A stretch of DNA of 63,557 bases from a bacterium ADurb.Bin236 (lineage in GTDB: Bacteria; UBP15; UBA6099). Positions 44,292 to 53,494 of this stretch are shown piece after piece; the stretch's first letter is position 1, and the number at the start of each line of letters is the position of its first letter. The stretch lies in NCBI GenBank assembly GCA_002069885.1, contig MWCD01000016.1:1-63557 (forward strand), in the 5' to 3' direction. The position numbers and the translations under genes were made by a program. The notes under the pieces are model-generated. The model was given only the letters and a program-made list of their open reading frames with translations. It made no database searches and was not told where the DNA came from.

Positions 44292-45578
44292 TCAGAATGG
44301 CAACTGCTCCCTCTGCAGGCTCACCATCTCGTCGAACATCCGCCTGCAGCTCTTCTCGTCCGGAGGCGACAACGGGTCGGCGACCAGCGCCTCAAACGCA
44401 AGTTCCGGGTCTCCATTAATAGCTGAATCCACGATTTTGTCCTGAAGGCCGACCTGAAGCCTCATTATTTCCGCTAAAGGCTCATGGATCGGAGGAACAG
44501 TCTCAGGGAGCAGATTCCTGCTGTCGCATCTCGACGGAACCTCGACTATGCAGCCTTCGGGCAGGTTGGGAACGTATCCCTTATTTGGCACATTGACAGC
44601 GTTGAAGCGGGCGCTCGTGTCTCCCGTTGCCATTGCCTGAATTATCGGAACCTGTTCTTCAGGAGACATCGGAAGCATCTTTACGGGCAGCCAGAAAAGC
44701 CCGTTCGCGTACTGCTCGCTGAGCCATCCTCGCGCCTTCCAGTCAAAGTGATAAAACTTGTGCGGGTTGTACATCGGCCCGGCTTCCTCGGATACGAACG
44801 GCAGGTATTCCCCTATATGGCTGTCCGAACTGGTCGGATACAATCCAAACTCTCTGAAACATCTGCGCACCAGCGGCTGATGCAGGAACGGCAGCAGCTT
44901 GGCGTGCGTCCTCAATTTCGGATACAGGTCTTCTCCCGTTTCGGCATTCTCAATTTCGTAGAACCACGTGAAATGGTTAATGCCAGAAGCGTTCGCTCGA
45001 ATCTTGGCCGGAGGAAGCAGCAACATGGAAACTAGCCGCGCGAACCCGCCGCCGAACTCGTGGCACATGCCGACCGCGCGCAGTTTCGTCGCTCTGCTTA
45101 TCGCCAGCGTCACCCTGCTCATCGGATTCGTCAGGTTCAGAAGAAAAGCGTCGGGAGCCGTTTTTTCTATTTGGCGGCAGATTTCGAGAATTAGTTTTAT
45201 CGACCTCAGCGAATGGAACACGCCGCCGGGACCGCCATTTTCCCCCATCACTTGAGTCGAGCCGTGCTTCTTTGGAATTTCTAGGTCTTCCTTCCATCGC
45301 TCCCATCGTCCGACCTCGACGGACGTCATGATATACTCCGCTCCCGCGACGCCCCTTTCGGTGTCCTGCTCTCTCTCGATGATTATCGGATTGCCGCACG
45401 CCTCGTTTATCCGGCTGGCTATCGCCCACGCGACATCCAGTTTTTTCTCGTCCGTGTCCACGAGCACAAGCGTCGAGCCTTTGAGTTTCTCCGACCTTAT
45501 CACGTCATATGTCATGATAGGCCCGAACGACATCCCGCCCGCTCCTACCAAAGCAATCCTTACCTGCGCGCTGTCCAT
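44292..45578 (-). CDS. Glycoside hydrolase family 4 (NAD+/metal-dependent)
   Basis: Enzyme of 428 residues that cleaves glycosides through an oxidation-elimination route with NAD+ and Mn2+. N-terminal Rossmann motif is GAGGMSFGP (12-20). Metal and catalytic residues are Cys172-His173 (GMCHEF) and His202 (NASGINHFTW), with NPM at 151-153 in the nucleotide-sugar pocket. Its form is closer to the alpha-galactosidase/alpha-glucuronidase groups than to 6-phospho-glucosidases, but that is not firm. GGGAGG lies 9 bases before the ATG. It is followed (in genome order upstream) by sugar-modifying genes at 45727 and 46644. Confidence 0.92.
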   Translation of the reverse strand: MDSAQVRIALVGAGGMSFGPIMTYDVIRSEKLKGSTLVLVDTDEKKLDVAWAIASRINEACGNPIIIEREQDTERGVAGAEYIMTSVEVGRWERWKEDLEIPKKHGSTQVMGENGGPGGVFHSLRSIKLILEICRQIEKTAPDAFLLNLTNPMSRVTLAISRATKLRAVGMCHEFGGGFARLVSMLLLPPAKIRANASGINHFTWFYEIENAETGEDLYPKLRTHAKLLPFLHQPLVRRCFREFGLYPTSSDSHIGEYLPFVSEEAGPMYNPHKFYHFDWKARGWLSEQYANGLFWLPVKMLPMSPEEQVPIIQAMATGDTSARFNAVNVPNKGYVPNLPEGCIVEVPSRCDSRNLLPETVPPIHEPLAEIMRLQVGLQDKIVDSAINGDPELAFEALVADPLSPPDEKSCRRMFDEMVSLQREQLPF

Positions 45579-45726
45579 GACATTTCCCTCCCAATAAGTT
45601 TATGCCGAAAACGCCAGCGAATAAATTATATCACCATCAGGCAATATATGAATAGGGACGAGGGTTTCACATTCGCACGCCCTGCCCCGCAAAAAATATT
45701 TCAACCGGATTAGAAGCCTTTTTTTG

Positions 45727-46506
45727 TCATCCCTGCGACAACATCAATTTGCGCAGATACTCGACGCCTCTGGTCACGGCGCTCAACTCGTCCTCTTTCC
45801 CCTCGTACTCCACACATACGAACCCGCGATAGTTGACCTGCTTCATCAGCGCCGCAAACCTCGGATAGTCCGTCGTCGTGTCCGTTCCGTCAGGCCCGAT
45901 ATTGAGCATCTTTGCGTGTATATGGACGGCTTTCTCTATCGTCTTTTCAATGGAAGGAAAACCATCTATGAAGTTTCCGGTGTCCAGATTCAGGCTCAAA
46001 CATCGGCTGTCAACATCGGCAAAGAGCCTCTCCACATCCCCGGCCGTTTGAATGAACCCCCCGTGATTGTGGTTTTCAACCGCTAGAACGATTCCGTAAC
46101 GCTCGGCCATCTTGCAGGAAGCTTTCATCCGGCGCGCCATTTCAGCCCACTGCTTTTCCTTGTCTGCGTCCGGCCAGCCCGCGAAAACGCGCAGTACGGG
46201 CGCTCCCAGCCGCAACGTCGCTTCAAGGACAACTCTCATCCTTTCAACTTCCGCGTCCAGCGCCTTAGCGCCCGACTTCCCGTAATCATTCGATATCGTC
46301 ACTCCAGAAATCGTCAGGCACAATTCCGTCGCCACCCGCTTCACCTTCGCCAGATACTCTGCTCCGAATCCGTCAAGATGGCCGTCGGTGATCTCTATTC
46401 CGCCCACCTTCAGAGTATCGGCGCAATGCTCCATCCAGTCGAATATATCCATGTCGCCTGATTCAAAATGGCGGTGATGAGACCATGAACAACAACCTAT
46501 TTTCAT
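45727..46506 (-). CDS. Sugar phosphate isomerase/epimerase (TIM barrel)
   Basis: Xylose-isomerase-like TIM barrel of 259 residues (AP-endonuclease-2 superfamily). The metal-binding pattern is visible: GIEITDGH, VLAVENHNHGG, SLNLDTGNF, VHIHAKM and CVEYEGK, matching Glu-Asp-His-Glu ligands. Such proteins act on ketoses, inosose or 3-keto-sugars. AAGGAG sits 7 bases before the ATG. It lies 148 bases upstream of the GH4 gene on the same strand, and diverges from the Gfo/Idh/MocA gene. Confidence 0.88.
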   Translation of the reverse strand: MKIGCCSWSHHRHFESGDMDIFDWMEHCADTLKVGGIEITDGHLDGFGAEYLAKVKRVATELCLTISGVTISNDYGKSGAKALDAEVERMRVVLEATLRLGAPVLRVFAGWPDADKEKQWAEMARRMKASCKMAERYGIVLAVENHNHGGFIQTAGDVERLFADVDSRCLSLNLDTGNFIDGFPSIEKTIEKAVHIHAKMLNIGPDGTDTTTDYPRFAALMKQVNYRGFVCVEYEGKEDELSAVTRGVEYLRKLMLSQG

Positions 46507-46643
46507 GACGGACTCCTTGCTGTGTTTTCGTCTATTTTATTCCCGGCGGCGCGCGCGCGGCAAGCGGCTTTTCATTTTGACACCGCAGATGCGCCGATGA
46601 TATCATTGTTTCGTAGTAAATAATCTTGTCGCGAGGCGTGAGA

Positions 46644-47723
46644 ATGAAACCCATACGTGTCGGCGTGGTCGGTCTAGGCATGGTTGCTCAGATTATGCAT
46701 CTTCCATACCTTAAAGAGTCCGACGATTTTGAGATTGCCGCCGTGTGCGACATCTCCCCGAAACTCGTAAAAAAAGTCGGCGACCATTTCGGCGTCGAGA
46801 AGCGATGCTCTGATATTCAAGAAATGGTGAAATCCGACATAGACGCCGTTTTCATCCTCACATTTTACCATTCCGACGCAACAGCCGCCGCCGCGCGCGC
46901 AGGCAAACACATCTTCTGCGAAAAGCCTGTCGCCTTCAGCGTTAAAGAGTGCGACGAGATGTTGCGGGCGGTCGACCGCGCGGGCGTGACATTCATGGTC
47001 GGTTATATGAAACGATTCGACCCCGGATACCTTCACGGGCTGAAACTGTTCAATGAAATGAAGAAAAAAGGAGATGTCCGACTTATCCGAGTGCACGACG
47101 CGTGTTTTCAGAACGACCTTGCGATAGGCTCAATGTACAACATCTGGAAATATGATGACATCCCTTCCAGAGTAGTGAAAGAAACCAACGCGCTATTTGA
47201 AAAACGCGTTCGCGAAGCTCTAGGCCCAGCCCCGGCTTATGTGAACTCGGCGTACCGCCTCCTCCTTGAAACCGCATCACATGACATCACCGTTCTTCGC
47301 GGAGCATTCGGAGACCCTGACCGCGTCCTCCACACTGAAATATGGCCGAAAGGCAACTGGTTCGCGTCCACCCTCGATTACGGCGGCGAGGTGCGTTGCC
47401 TGTTCGACATCGCCCGCACCGCCCGCAACTGGGGAGACGAGAATATCACCGCTTATGGAATGACGCGCACAGTCCGCGTTAATTTTCCAAACCCTTTTCA
47501 CAAAAACGCCGTCACCACAGTTGAAGATATAACGATGAACGACGACTCAACGACATTTGCCGAAACCCACGCCTCCAACGCTGAATCGTTCCAAAATGAA
47601 ATCGCTCACTTCGCCGATTGCGTCCGCAAAAAGAAATCGCCTCTCACCTCGCTTGAAGAAGGGCGCAAGGACACCGCTCTTATGACTCAGATTATCAGAA
47701 AATATAAAGCGGCAAAATCATAA
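46644..47723 (+). CDS. Gfo/Idh/MocA-family oxidoreductase
   Basis: NAD(P)-dependent sugar or inositol dehydrogenase of 359 residues. Nucleotide motif VGVVGLGMVAQIMHL is at the N-terminus, and the catalytic EKPVAFSVKECDEML stretch with the Lys of EKP is near residue 93-105. The C-terminal beta-sheet domain begins near 130 (VGYMKRFDPGYLHGL). The ATG at 46644 follows a GAGG ribosome site; a longer TTG-initiated form is possible. It is divergent from the sugar isomerase, whose product it may process. Confidence 0.9.
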   Translation: MKPIRVGVVGLGMVAQIMHLPYLKESDDFEIAAVCDISPKLVKKVGDHFGVEKRCSDIQEMVKSDIDAVFILTFYHSDATAAAARAGKHIFCEKPVAFSVKECDEMLRAVDRAGVTFMVGYMKRFDPGYLHGLKLFNEMKKKGDVRLIRVHDACFQNDLAIGSMYNIWKYDDIPSRVVKETNALFEKRVREALGPAPAYVNSAYRLLLETASHDITVLRGAFGDPDRVLHTEIWPKGNWFASTLDYGGEVRCLFDIARTARNWGDENITAYGMTRTVRVNFPNPFHKNAVTTVEDITMNDDSTTFAETHASNAESFQNEIAHFADCVRKKKSPLTSLEEGRKDTALMTQIIRKYKAAKS

Positions 47724-47899
47724 GAATTTCAGGAGCGCAACAGGTTGCAAGACATATTGAGGCATGGCCGCTTCGATAACCGATTTCAGAAAGACGCCAA
47801 TCGCATCAATTATTTCTTTGCCTCGCGCGGTTGCCAATTTTAAGCAAAGAAGTAAAAATATCTTTGACCTATTGGACGAATCGAAAAGGCATCATATCC

Positions 47900-47972
47900 G
47901 CGCCCGTAGCTCAACGGATAGAGCATCAGACTTCGAATCTGAGGGTTGGGAGTTCGAATCTCTCCGGGCGCA
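47900..47972 (+). tRNA. tRNA-Arg (anticodon UCG)
   Basis: Full cloverleaf of 73 nt. Acceptor stem GCGCCCG/CGGGCGC, D stem GCTC/GAGC, anticodon stem TCAGA/TCTGA with loop CTTCGAA (anticodon TCG, reads CGA and wobble codons), T arm GGGAG/CTCTC with TTCGAAT. Discriminator base is A; CCA is not encoded. The 176 bases between the previous gene and the tRNA hold only a weak promoter-like sequence. Confidence 0.96.
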
Positions 47973-48062
47973 CTAAATACATAGACCGATGATTTCAGCG
48001 TTTTCCCCGTCGAATTAAGCCCGCGTTATTCGCCTATGTCGTAAAATTCCCGCCCGGTTCCC

Positions 48063-49835
48063 TCACTTGCTCCCATAACCTTGCCAGTTTTGAGACGAGA
48101 TGTATTTCCACAAAACCCCGCCCAACACAATAGCTATTCCGATTAGTATTAATCCTCTTGAGGCAGGACCAAGAAGCAGTTTTCCGATTCCGAACAATGC
48201 GCAATAAACAGCCGCAATAGACACCACGTAAGCAAACACGGATTGAGCAGGGCCGGGGTCCTTGTCGGCTCCGGGGATATCCTTGCTTATCAACCGCCAT
48301 CCGGGGCCTCCCGGCCTTACTTTCCTGTAGAACGCGGTCAGCTTCTCTTTTGAAACCGGCTTCGTTAAGAATGTCGCCGCAAAGGCAACAGTCAATGCCA
48401 CCGGCACAATATAAATCAGTGCGAGAGGGTATGGAACTTTAAAAATCCCTCTGACGACATACGTCATGGACAAAGCCGCTGTCATCGCTCCTATTTCGCT
48501 CCATGCGTTTATTCTCCACCAGAACCATCGAAGGATATAAATTATCGCAAGTCCGCCATATATCGCCGACACCACATACCATGCGTCAGCAATCGAGTCC
48601 ATCATCATCGTAACCCCTGCTCCGCACACGGCGATAAGAACAGTCGCCACCCAAGACGCCACAATATAATGACGATCCGACGCTTCCTTCTTTATGAATC
48701 TTTTGTAAATATCATTCACCATATAAGACGCGCCCCAGTTCAAGTGGGTGTCTATCGTGCTCATGTACGCCGCGAAAAATGAAGCCAGCACCAGTCCGAG
48801 CATCCCGACAGGAAGATATTTCAACATCACCTTCACATATCCAAGCTCCGGGTCTGGATACACCCCGGCCGCGTCCGGAATGTAGGGAAACAGAATTGCC
48901 GCGCAAAGCCCCACCATAATCCAAGGCCACGGCCTCAGACAGTAATGCGCGATATTGAACCACAACATGCCGAGGAATGAATGTTTCTCGTCTTTCGCCG
49001 ACAGCATTCTCTGCGCCAGATATCCGCCGCTGTCAGAGTTCGAGGCTGTCCACCATTGGAAGAAAATGAATATCATAACCGGCCAGAACATTCCCACCGA
49101 ATATTGAGAAGAGTACGCCGGGAACAATGAAGATATCTCTGCGGCTTTGTTCGCGCCGTACGTGGTTATCAAACCGTCGTGTATCGCTCCAAGTCCTCCT
49201 ATGTCGATTACTGCCACTACAGCTAGATAGATCGCTCCGAACATGGCTATAGCGAATTGCATAACGTCAGTCGCCATAACTCCCGTAAGGCCCGACATAA
49301 GCGTGTATACCAAAGCGAAAGACATGCAAATCCAAAGAGCCTGATTCTTGTCGAAATCAAGCGTCAGCCCCAGAATCTTCACCATCGCAAGGTTTACCCA
49401 GCCTATGACGATACAGTTGTAAATGATTGCGAAATAAATGCCTCTGAAGGCTCTTAAGAATGCGGCGCTTCCTCCTTCATACCTCAACTCGATAAGCTCA
49501 TTGTCCGTCAGAACTCCGCTCCGCCGCCACAGGCGCGAAAAGAAAAACACGCCCATCAGAGTGGCCATCGCCAATCCCCACCAATACCAGTTCCATGCGA
49601 TTCCGTTCCTGACCACCATGCCGCTGACCGCAAGCGGCGTGTCCGCCGCGAACGTCGTCGCCACCATGGAAGTCCCTAGCAGCCACCACGAAGCTTTGCG
49701 ACCGGACACAAAATAATCATCCATCCCTTTATTGGCGCGCCGGCTATGATATAACGCTAAACCGAACACAAATACAAAGTAGATGGCAATAATCGACCAG
49801 TCCAAAACTGTCAAGTGCTTTGTCAATCCCTGCAT
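48063..49835 (-). CDS. Sodium:solute symporter family (SSS) transporter
   Basis: Membrane protein of 590 residues with about 13 helices, LeuT fold. N-terminal family features: LDWSIIAIYFVFVFGLALY, the FVSGRKASWWLLGTSM loop and AADTPLAVSG, which carry the sodium-site residues. The GLTGVMATDVMQF stretch is the usual SSS signature in helix 6. Substrates in this family include sugars, inositol, nucleosides and carboxylates. A perfect AAGGAGG ribosome site precedes the ATG. It is close to GH4, isomerase and dehydrogenase genes, so sugar uptake is a reasonable guess. Confidence 0.92.
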   Translation of the reverse strand: MQGLTKHLTVLDWSIIAIYFVFVFGLALYHSRRANKGMDDYFVSGRKASWWLLGTSMVATTFAADTPLAVSGMVVRNGIAWNWYWWGLAMATLMGVFFFSRLWRRSGVLTDNELIELRYEGGSAAFLRAFRGIYFAIIYNCIVIGWVNLAMVKILGLTLDFDKNQALWICMSFALVYTLMSGLTGVMATDVMQFAIAMFGAIYLAVVAVIDIGGLGAIHDGLITTYGANKAAEISSLFPAYSSQYSVGMFWPVMIFIFFQWWTASNSDSGGYLAQRMLSAKDEKHSFLGMLWFNIAHYCLRPWPWIMVGLCAAILFPYIPDAAGVYPDPELGYVKVMLKYLPVGMLGLVLASFFAAYMSTIDTHLNWGASYMVNDIYKRFIKKEASDRHYIVASWVATVLIAVCGAGVTMMMDSIADAWYVVSAIYGGLAIIYILRWFWWRINAWSEIGAMTAALSMTYVVRGIFKVPYPLALIYIVPVALTVAFAATFLTKPVSKEKLTAFYRKVRPGGPGWRLISKDIPGADKDPGPAQSVFAYVVSIAAVYCALFGIGKLLLGPASRGLILIGIAIVLGGVLWKYISSQNWQGYGSK

Positions 49836-50034
49836 TCCTTCCTCCTTAGGGCTGTCGGCCCTTGCGGGGTATTATACCCGACACACGCGAGATTCCGCCA
49901 GTTGAATAGTTCCGTTTTGTCCGTCGCATCGCTCCGTCGCGGCCAACATGCCGGATTCAACCCACGTCTAATCCAACAGCACAAAACTTCTCGAAGACAT
50001 GGCAAAACGACAATTGGAAACCAAAGTATAGTGT

Positions 50035-51669
50035 TCATTTTCTTAAAACAATAATGGGAATAAATATCGCTGAAACGACAGCGCAAACCAGAAAACTCCA
50101 TGCCAGAAGCGCGACCCACGCGGAGCTTCGCGGAAAGAAAGACGGCAGATAATGCCACCACGCGTCAGGCCGCGCCGCTCGCGCCGCATTCGCGGGTTGC
50201 ATCGCCGGCGACAAGTTCCTCCACGGAAAATCATCCCTCATCCTATCGCTCAACTCTTCTTCCGCCATTTCACGCCTAGCAACCATGTTTTTCAATATCC
50301 ACCAATGTCCGGCGAGCGGCGAGTATTCGGGGATGTAGTGAACGTTCAGCAAGTCGTCTCTCAACTCAACTCCCGCTTCAATGTAAGGAAGCCCGAACGC
50401 CGGATGCCGCTTGGTCATCAATATAAATTCATTTTCGTTGACGAATACTCCGAGAATGTTCACAAACAAAGAAACGGCGAAAACCGTTGCGGCGGCGGCC
50501 TTCATTAAGGATGAGTGTTTTAGTCTTTCACCAACCAGCGACGCTCCGAACATGGCGGCCAGCAGCGGAGCCACCGGCCCCATAAACCTCGGTCCCCATG
50601 AATAATCGCCGTGCCATGCGTTCCACTTAGCGCACGCTATAGCCGTCGCAATCGAGAGAGCCGCGATAGTCGCCGCTTCCGCCTTGAAGCGTTTCGCCAT
50701 TGCCCTGTATCCTAGTATTGCGAGAGCCGCGACGGGGGCGTAAAAAACCAATCCCTTGCCGGAACTGAGCAGCAAACCGTGAAGCCCGACAAGAAGAGGC
50801 GTGTTGAATCCATGCGCTCCATCCCTGTCCGTGCCTCCGAGATATCCGAAATCGAACACATATCCGAAACGGATGTGGTTGTAATACAAGACCCAAACAA
50901 CCCATACGGATAGAAGCCCGAAGAAAGCATAAATTGACGGAGCAGATTTTAAAAAGTCTTTTTTTACTCTTAACCCGTCCGCGAAATAAAGAGCCACAGG
51001 CGCAGCCGCGACTGCCATAATCGGCTTGGTCGCGATTAACAGTCCGAGCAGAAATCCCGCCGCCGCTGCCCGCGCCGTATCGCCTCGCGCTCGCCATTCC
51101 ACCGCAAAGAAGAATCCGCCGGTTAAACAGAGCGCCTGCAAAGGCTCGCTGAAAAGCGTTTTCGATTGCGGCCACAGCATTGTGCCGAAACCCGCAAGCG
51201 CAACCACATACAAAGACGCTCCGCGCCCGTATCCCAACGCCAAACAAATAAGAAACACGAACACGCAAACGGCGGCGGATATTGCCGCGTTCGTGAATGA
51301 AACGATGAAGTATTTCATTAGGGCCGGCTCGACTGTCTTTACGTTTGAAAAAACCACGTCCGCAAACAAATAAGCCGGAATCTGCGAGAGAGACTGCCCG
51401 ATTCCGTATTTAGAAACCCAGCTTTCTCCCGGCCCTTTTCTTAAAACCACTCTGTCGCTTGGGGACAGAAACACGTCGCCCTCTTCCGCTAAGCTGGCCG
51501 TTACAAGGTACATCCCCCACGCATCCCCGCCTGTCGGGATTCCTCTCAGCGTCAGAGAGTAAACAGAGAAAAATAACGCGAAGATAATGGCCGACACCGC
51601 GATGACGTTTCTTTTTTTTCGGGCTTTGTTTTCAGAATTCTCGATGACAGAGCCTCCGGGCTGTTCCAA
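50035..51669 (-). CDS. Polytopic membrane protein, GT-C glycosyltransferase-like
   Basis: Protein of 544 residues with about 12 hydrophobic helices and a 90-residue C-terminal part with one more helix. The first extracytoplasmic loop has the acidic GGDAWGMYLV and SPSDRVVLRKGPG stretches typical of GT-C enzymes that use lipid-linked sugars. It is probably a mannosyl- or arabinosyl-type transferase, but this is based on topology only. The start is TTG, 13 bases after the deacetylase stop; the ribosome site is weak, and a GGAGG lies just inside the frame. Confidence 0.7.
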   Translation of the reverse strand: MEQPGGSVIENSENKARKKRNVIAVSAIIFALFFSVYSLTLRGIPTGGDAWGMYLVTASLAEEGDVFLSPSDRVVLRKGPGESWVSKYGIGQSLSQIPAYLFADVVFSNVKTVEPALMKYFIVSFTNAAISAAVCVFVFLICLALGYGRGASLYVVALAGFGTMLWPQSKTLFSEPLQALCLTGGFFFAVEWRARGDTARAAAAGFLLGLLIATKPIMAVAAAPVALYFADGLRVKKDFLKSAPSIYAFFGLLSVWVVWVLYYNHIRFGYVFDFGYLGGTDRDGAHGFNTPLLVGLHGLLLSSGKGLVFYAPVAALAILGYRAMAKRFKAEAATIAALSIATAIACAKWNAWHGDYSWGPRFMGPVAPLLAAMFGASLVGERLKHSSLMKAAAATVFAVSLFVNILGVFVNENEFILMTKRHPAFGLPYIEAGVELRDDLLNVHYIPEYSPLAGHWWILKNMVARREMAEEELSDRMRDDFPWRNLSPAMQPANAARAARPDAWWHYLPSFFPRSSAWVALLAWSFLVCAVVSAIFIPIIVLRK

Positions 51670-51682
51670 CCGGCGATTGAGA

Positions 51683-52534
51683 CTAGTTGCTTTCGTCTTT
51701 TTTCAACTCAAACAAGAACGGTTCCACATATTCAAGCCAATCGCTAAAAGTTCTGGGCATTGACGTCGAATACTCATATCCGAGCCTGCCTTCCGTAGGC
51801 GGTTTAAGATAGTCGTATGCAGGAGCCGCGCGGTATGGCTCTTCCTTCAACATCTTTCCGGTCATTATCGTCCTAAGCGGCGACACGATGGAGGCTTGGC
51901 TTTCGTACGCGTCCAGCATCGAAGTTTTCGCCTGCGCCATTTTTTTGTCGAGGCGAACTGTCATGGTTTCGGTGTCGTCCCGAGGAAGAAGCTTTGCGTA
52001 TCTGTAACTGCCTCTGAGCGTGTTATATAGAGGAAACTCATAATGAGGCGGGTTGCCCCCGACTTCTTTAACGATTATAGAAGCAATTAGCGAGGTCAAA
52101 TCATGATCGATGTGGCCTCCCTCATAAGCGATTGATGTTATTTCAACGGGAGACAATGTCCTTGCGACTTTTAAAACGTCTTCAAAAGCTTCCTTCACAT
52201 GTTTGTAGCTCAAAGCGTCCGGATAACCTAAGAAAATGAGATTCTCCTGTTTCACTCCCAGCAGTCTCATAGCTTCCCGCGACTCCTTCTCCCTTGTCTC
52301 GGCGGGAACATGCAAAGCTCCGTCCGTTATCCAGACGACATTCACATTTTTCCCATCCCGGATGTCGGACATGATTTTACCCGCGCATCCAAGTTCGTCA
52401 TCCTGATGAGCGAGAATATACAGAACGTTTGCGTTTTCGGAGGCTGTCGCTAACATGCCCGACGCCGCCAATATTACAGATGCCGTTAACAACACAAGCG
52501 ACGCTTTGCACATAAATCCTATTGTTTTTTCCAT
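51683..52534 (-). CDS. Exported PIG-L (LmbE-like) N-acetylglucosaminyl deacetylase
   Basis: Zinc deacetylase of 283 residues. The signal peptide ends near residue 33 (GMLATASE). The metal motif is AHQDDELGC, where most relatives have AHPDDE, and the second zinc ligand is in GGHIDHDLTS. The start at 52532-52534 is chosen because TTTGGAG lies 9 bases upstream; an upstream ATG at 52561 has no ribosome site. Family members deacetylate GlcNAc-lipids or similar. It is followed by the GT-C-like gene, so both may act on an envelope glycolipid. Confidence 0.9.
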   Translation of the reverse strand: MEKTIGFMCKASLVLLTASVILAASGMLATASENANVLYILAHQDDELGCAGKIMSDIRDGKNVNVVWITDGALHVPAETREKESREAMRLLGVKQENLIFLGYPDALSYKHVKEAFEDVLKVARTLSPVEITSIAYEGGHIDHDLTSLIASIIVKEVGGNPPHYEFPLYNTLRGSYRYAKLLPRDDTETMTVRLDKKMAQAKTSMLDAYESQASIVSPLRTIMTGKMLKEEPYRAAPAYDYLKPPTEGRLGYEYSTSMPRTFSDWLEYVEPFLFELKKDESN

Positions 52535-52662
52535 GTATGCCACTCCAAAGCAGTTTGCCATGATATGTATAATAATTGCTTATCTCTCTTGAGTCTATGT
52601 TTCGGTGATTCAGATCACATGCGGATTGGCTTGTTTTTGTGTTTGAAACGCCGGTAGCGTGG

Positions 52663-52668
52663 TATAAT
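52663..52668 (+). promoter_or_regulatory. Perfect -10 box of a candidate small RNA
   Basis: TATAAT exactly matches the sigma-70 -10 consensus. The best -35 is TTGAAA 14 bases upstream (5 of 6 but short spacing), or TGTTTG at 17 bases (weak). No coding gene follows on this strand, so the box probably serves the short transcript ending at 52737. Confidence 0.55.
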
Positions 52669-52674
52669 ATAAAC

Positions 52675-52737
52675 GAAGGGAATGGACCTTCTCATAACCT
52701 CCTTGGAAAACTCCCTCGTCAGAGGGAGTATTTTTTT
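52675..52737 (+). ncRNA. Candidate small RNA with anti-Shine-Dalgarno segment
   Basis: A short transcription unit of about 63 nt in a 332-base gap between minus-strand genes. It has a perfect -10 box at 52663-52668, a 5' hairpin (GAAGG 52675-52679 with CCTTC 52687-52691), an unpaired CCTCCTT (52698-52704) and a 3' terminator hairpin with seven Ts. The CCTCCTT is exactly the anti-Shine-Dalgarno of 16S rRNA, so the RNA could pair with ribosome sites of many mRNAs; AAGGAGG occurs before the symporter ATG in this window. This is a prediction from sequence only. No protein of useful length is encoded here. Confidence 0.55.
52710..52737 (+). terminator. Strong intrinsic terminator of the small RNA
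   Basis: An 8-base perfect stem, ACTCCCTC (52710-52717) with GAGGGAGT (52722-52729), and a 4-base loop (GTCA) are followed by A and seven Ts (52731-52737). On the minus strand the same stem is followed by only four Ts, so plus-strand termination is favoured, though it could serve both. Confidence 0.8.
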
Positions 52738-52801
52738 GAGTTTTTTCGAAAACAAACAAAAAACTGTGGAAGCGCTAAAAGCCCGATAGAAAAGAATTTT
52801 C

Positions 52802-52830
52802 AACCCGAATTCTAATAATGGATTCGGGTT
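52802..52830 (-). terminator. Hairpin downstream of the CheX-like gene
   Basis: AACCCGAAT (52802-52810) pairs perfectly with ATTCGGGTT (52822-52830) around an 11-base loop. It lies 64 bases beyond the stop of the CheX-like gene (minus strand). The following minus-strand sequence has only a broken T-run, so termination here is plausible rather than certain. Confidence 0.4.
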
Positions 52831-52893
52831 CAATCAAAAAAACAGTAAATATGCCTAAAAAGAAGAATTATTATTGGGAAAAAAGGTGTTCTC

Positions 52894-53442
52894 TCAATTT
52901 ACTTGCGCGATTTTCGAAGGGTCTGTCTTAATAACATTGAAGTAAACTTTAAACTCGCCGTGATCAGTTTCCAGAGGGACGACTAAAAACTGCCTGTCTT
53001 TAGAGAATTCAATCGGTTTCTGAACGCTTATCTGGGAGAAAACATTGGCCAGATAACCCTTTTTGACCAGTTGACCTCGCGCCAACTCGGAAATCCGGAG
53101 TGAAAACTCCCTGAGACAATTTTTTGCCATTTCATCTAATTCAAAAACCGGCAGACCGAACAGAAAAATGGAGATTAGTTTTTTTGCCACAATCTCGGGA
53201 AGCTGCAGAACAACAAGGCCTTTTATTGCTCCATCCACTCTTAAATAGACAAGAGCGTCGCCGTTGATTTTGTCTGATTTTACAAGGCTTAAACAACCCT
53301 TGCGCGCTGAAGTATGCCCCATCGATTGTAAAGTCTGATGAAGGGCGGCAAGGAACGGATTCACAAAGTCAGCCTCGACCTCGCGCAACCTGTCCGCAAT
53401 TTCATCAAAAGAGCAAGCTCCCACATTAAAATTATAACGCAC
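52894..53442 (-). CDS. CheX-like chemotaxis phosphatase-domain protein
   Basis: Protein of 182 residues. The stretch FVNPFLAALHQTLQSMG resembles the N-terminal helix of CheX, and the following GDALVYLRVDG with KGLVVLQLPEIVAKKLISIF fits the CheC/CheX/FliY fold. The phosphatase motif (E-x-x-N) is not clearly conserved (ELDEMAKNCLREF), so it may be a non-catalytic relative. CheX dephosphorylates CheY in chemotaxis; the flagellin genes in this window make that context plausible. It stands alone at the edge of the small-RNA gap. Confidence 0.65.
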   Translation of the reverse strand: MRYNFNVGACSFDEIADRLREVEADFVNPFLAALHQTLQSMGHTSARKGCLSLVKSDKINGDALVYLRVDGAIKGLVVLQLPEIVAKKLISIFLFGLPVFELDEMAKNCLREFSLRISELARGQLVKKGYLANVFSQISVQKPIEFSKDRQFLVVPLETDHGEFKVYFNVIKTDPSKIAQVN

Positions 53443-53494
53443 ATTTCAGAAATCAAACAATAATTATTAATAATGATGAGTGGAAACATTGTTA

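Noticed and set aside
47764-47976. Open frame of 70 residues covering tRNA-Arg
   Set aside because: The tRNA cloverleaf is perfect, and the frame's end is translation of the tRNA itself.
52615-52833. Open minus-strand frame of 72 residues across the small-RNA region
   Set aside because: It has no ribosome site and runs antisense through the terminator hairpin; the transcription signals on the plus strand explain the DNA better.
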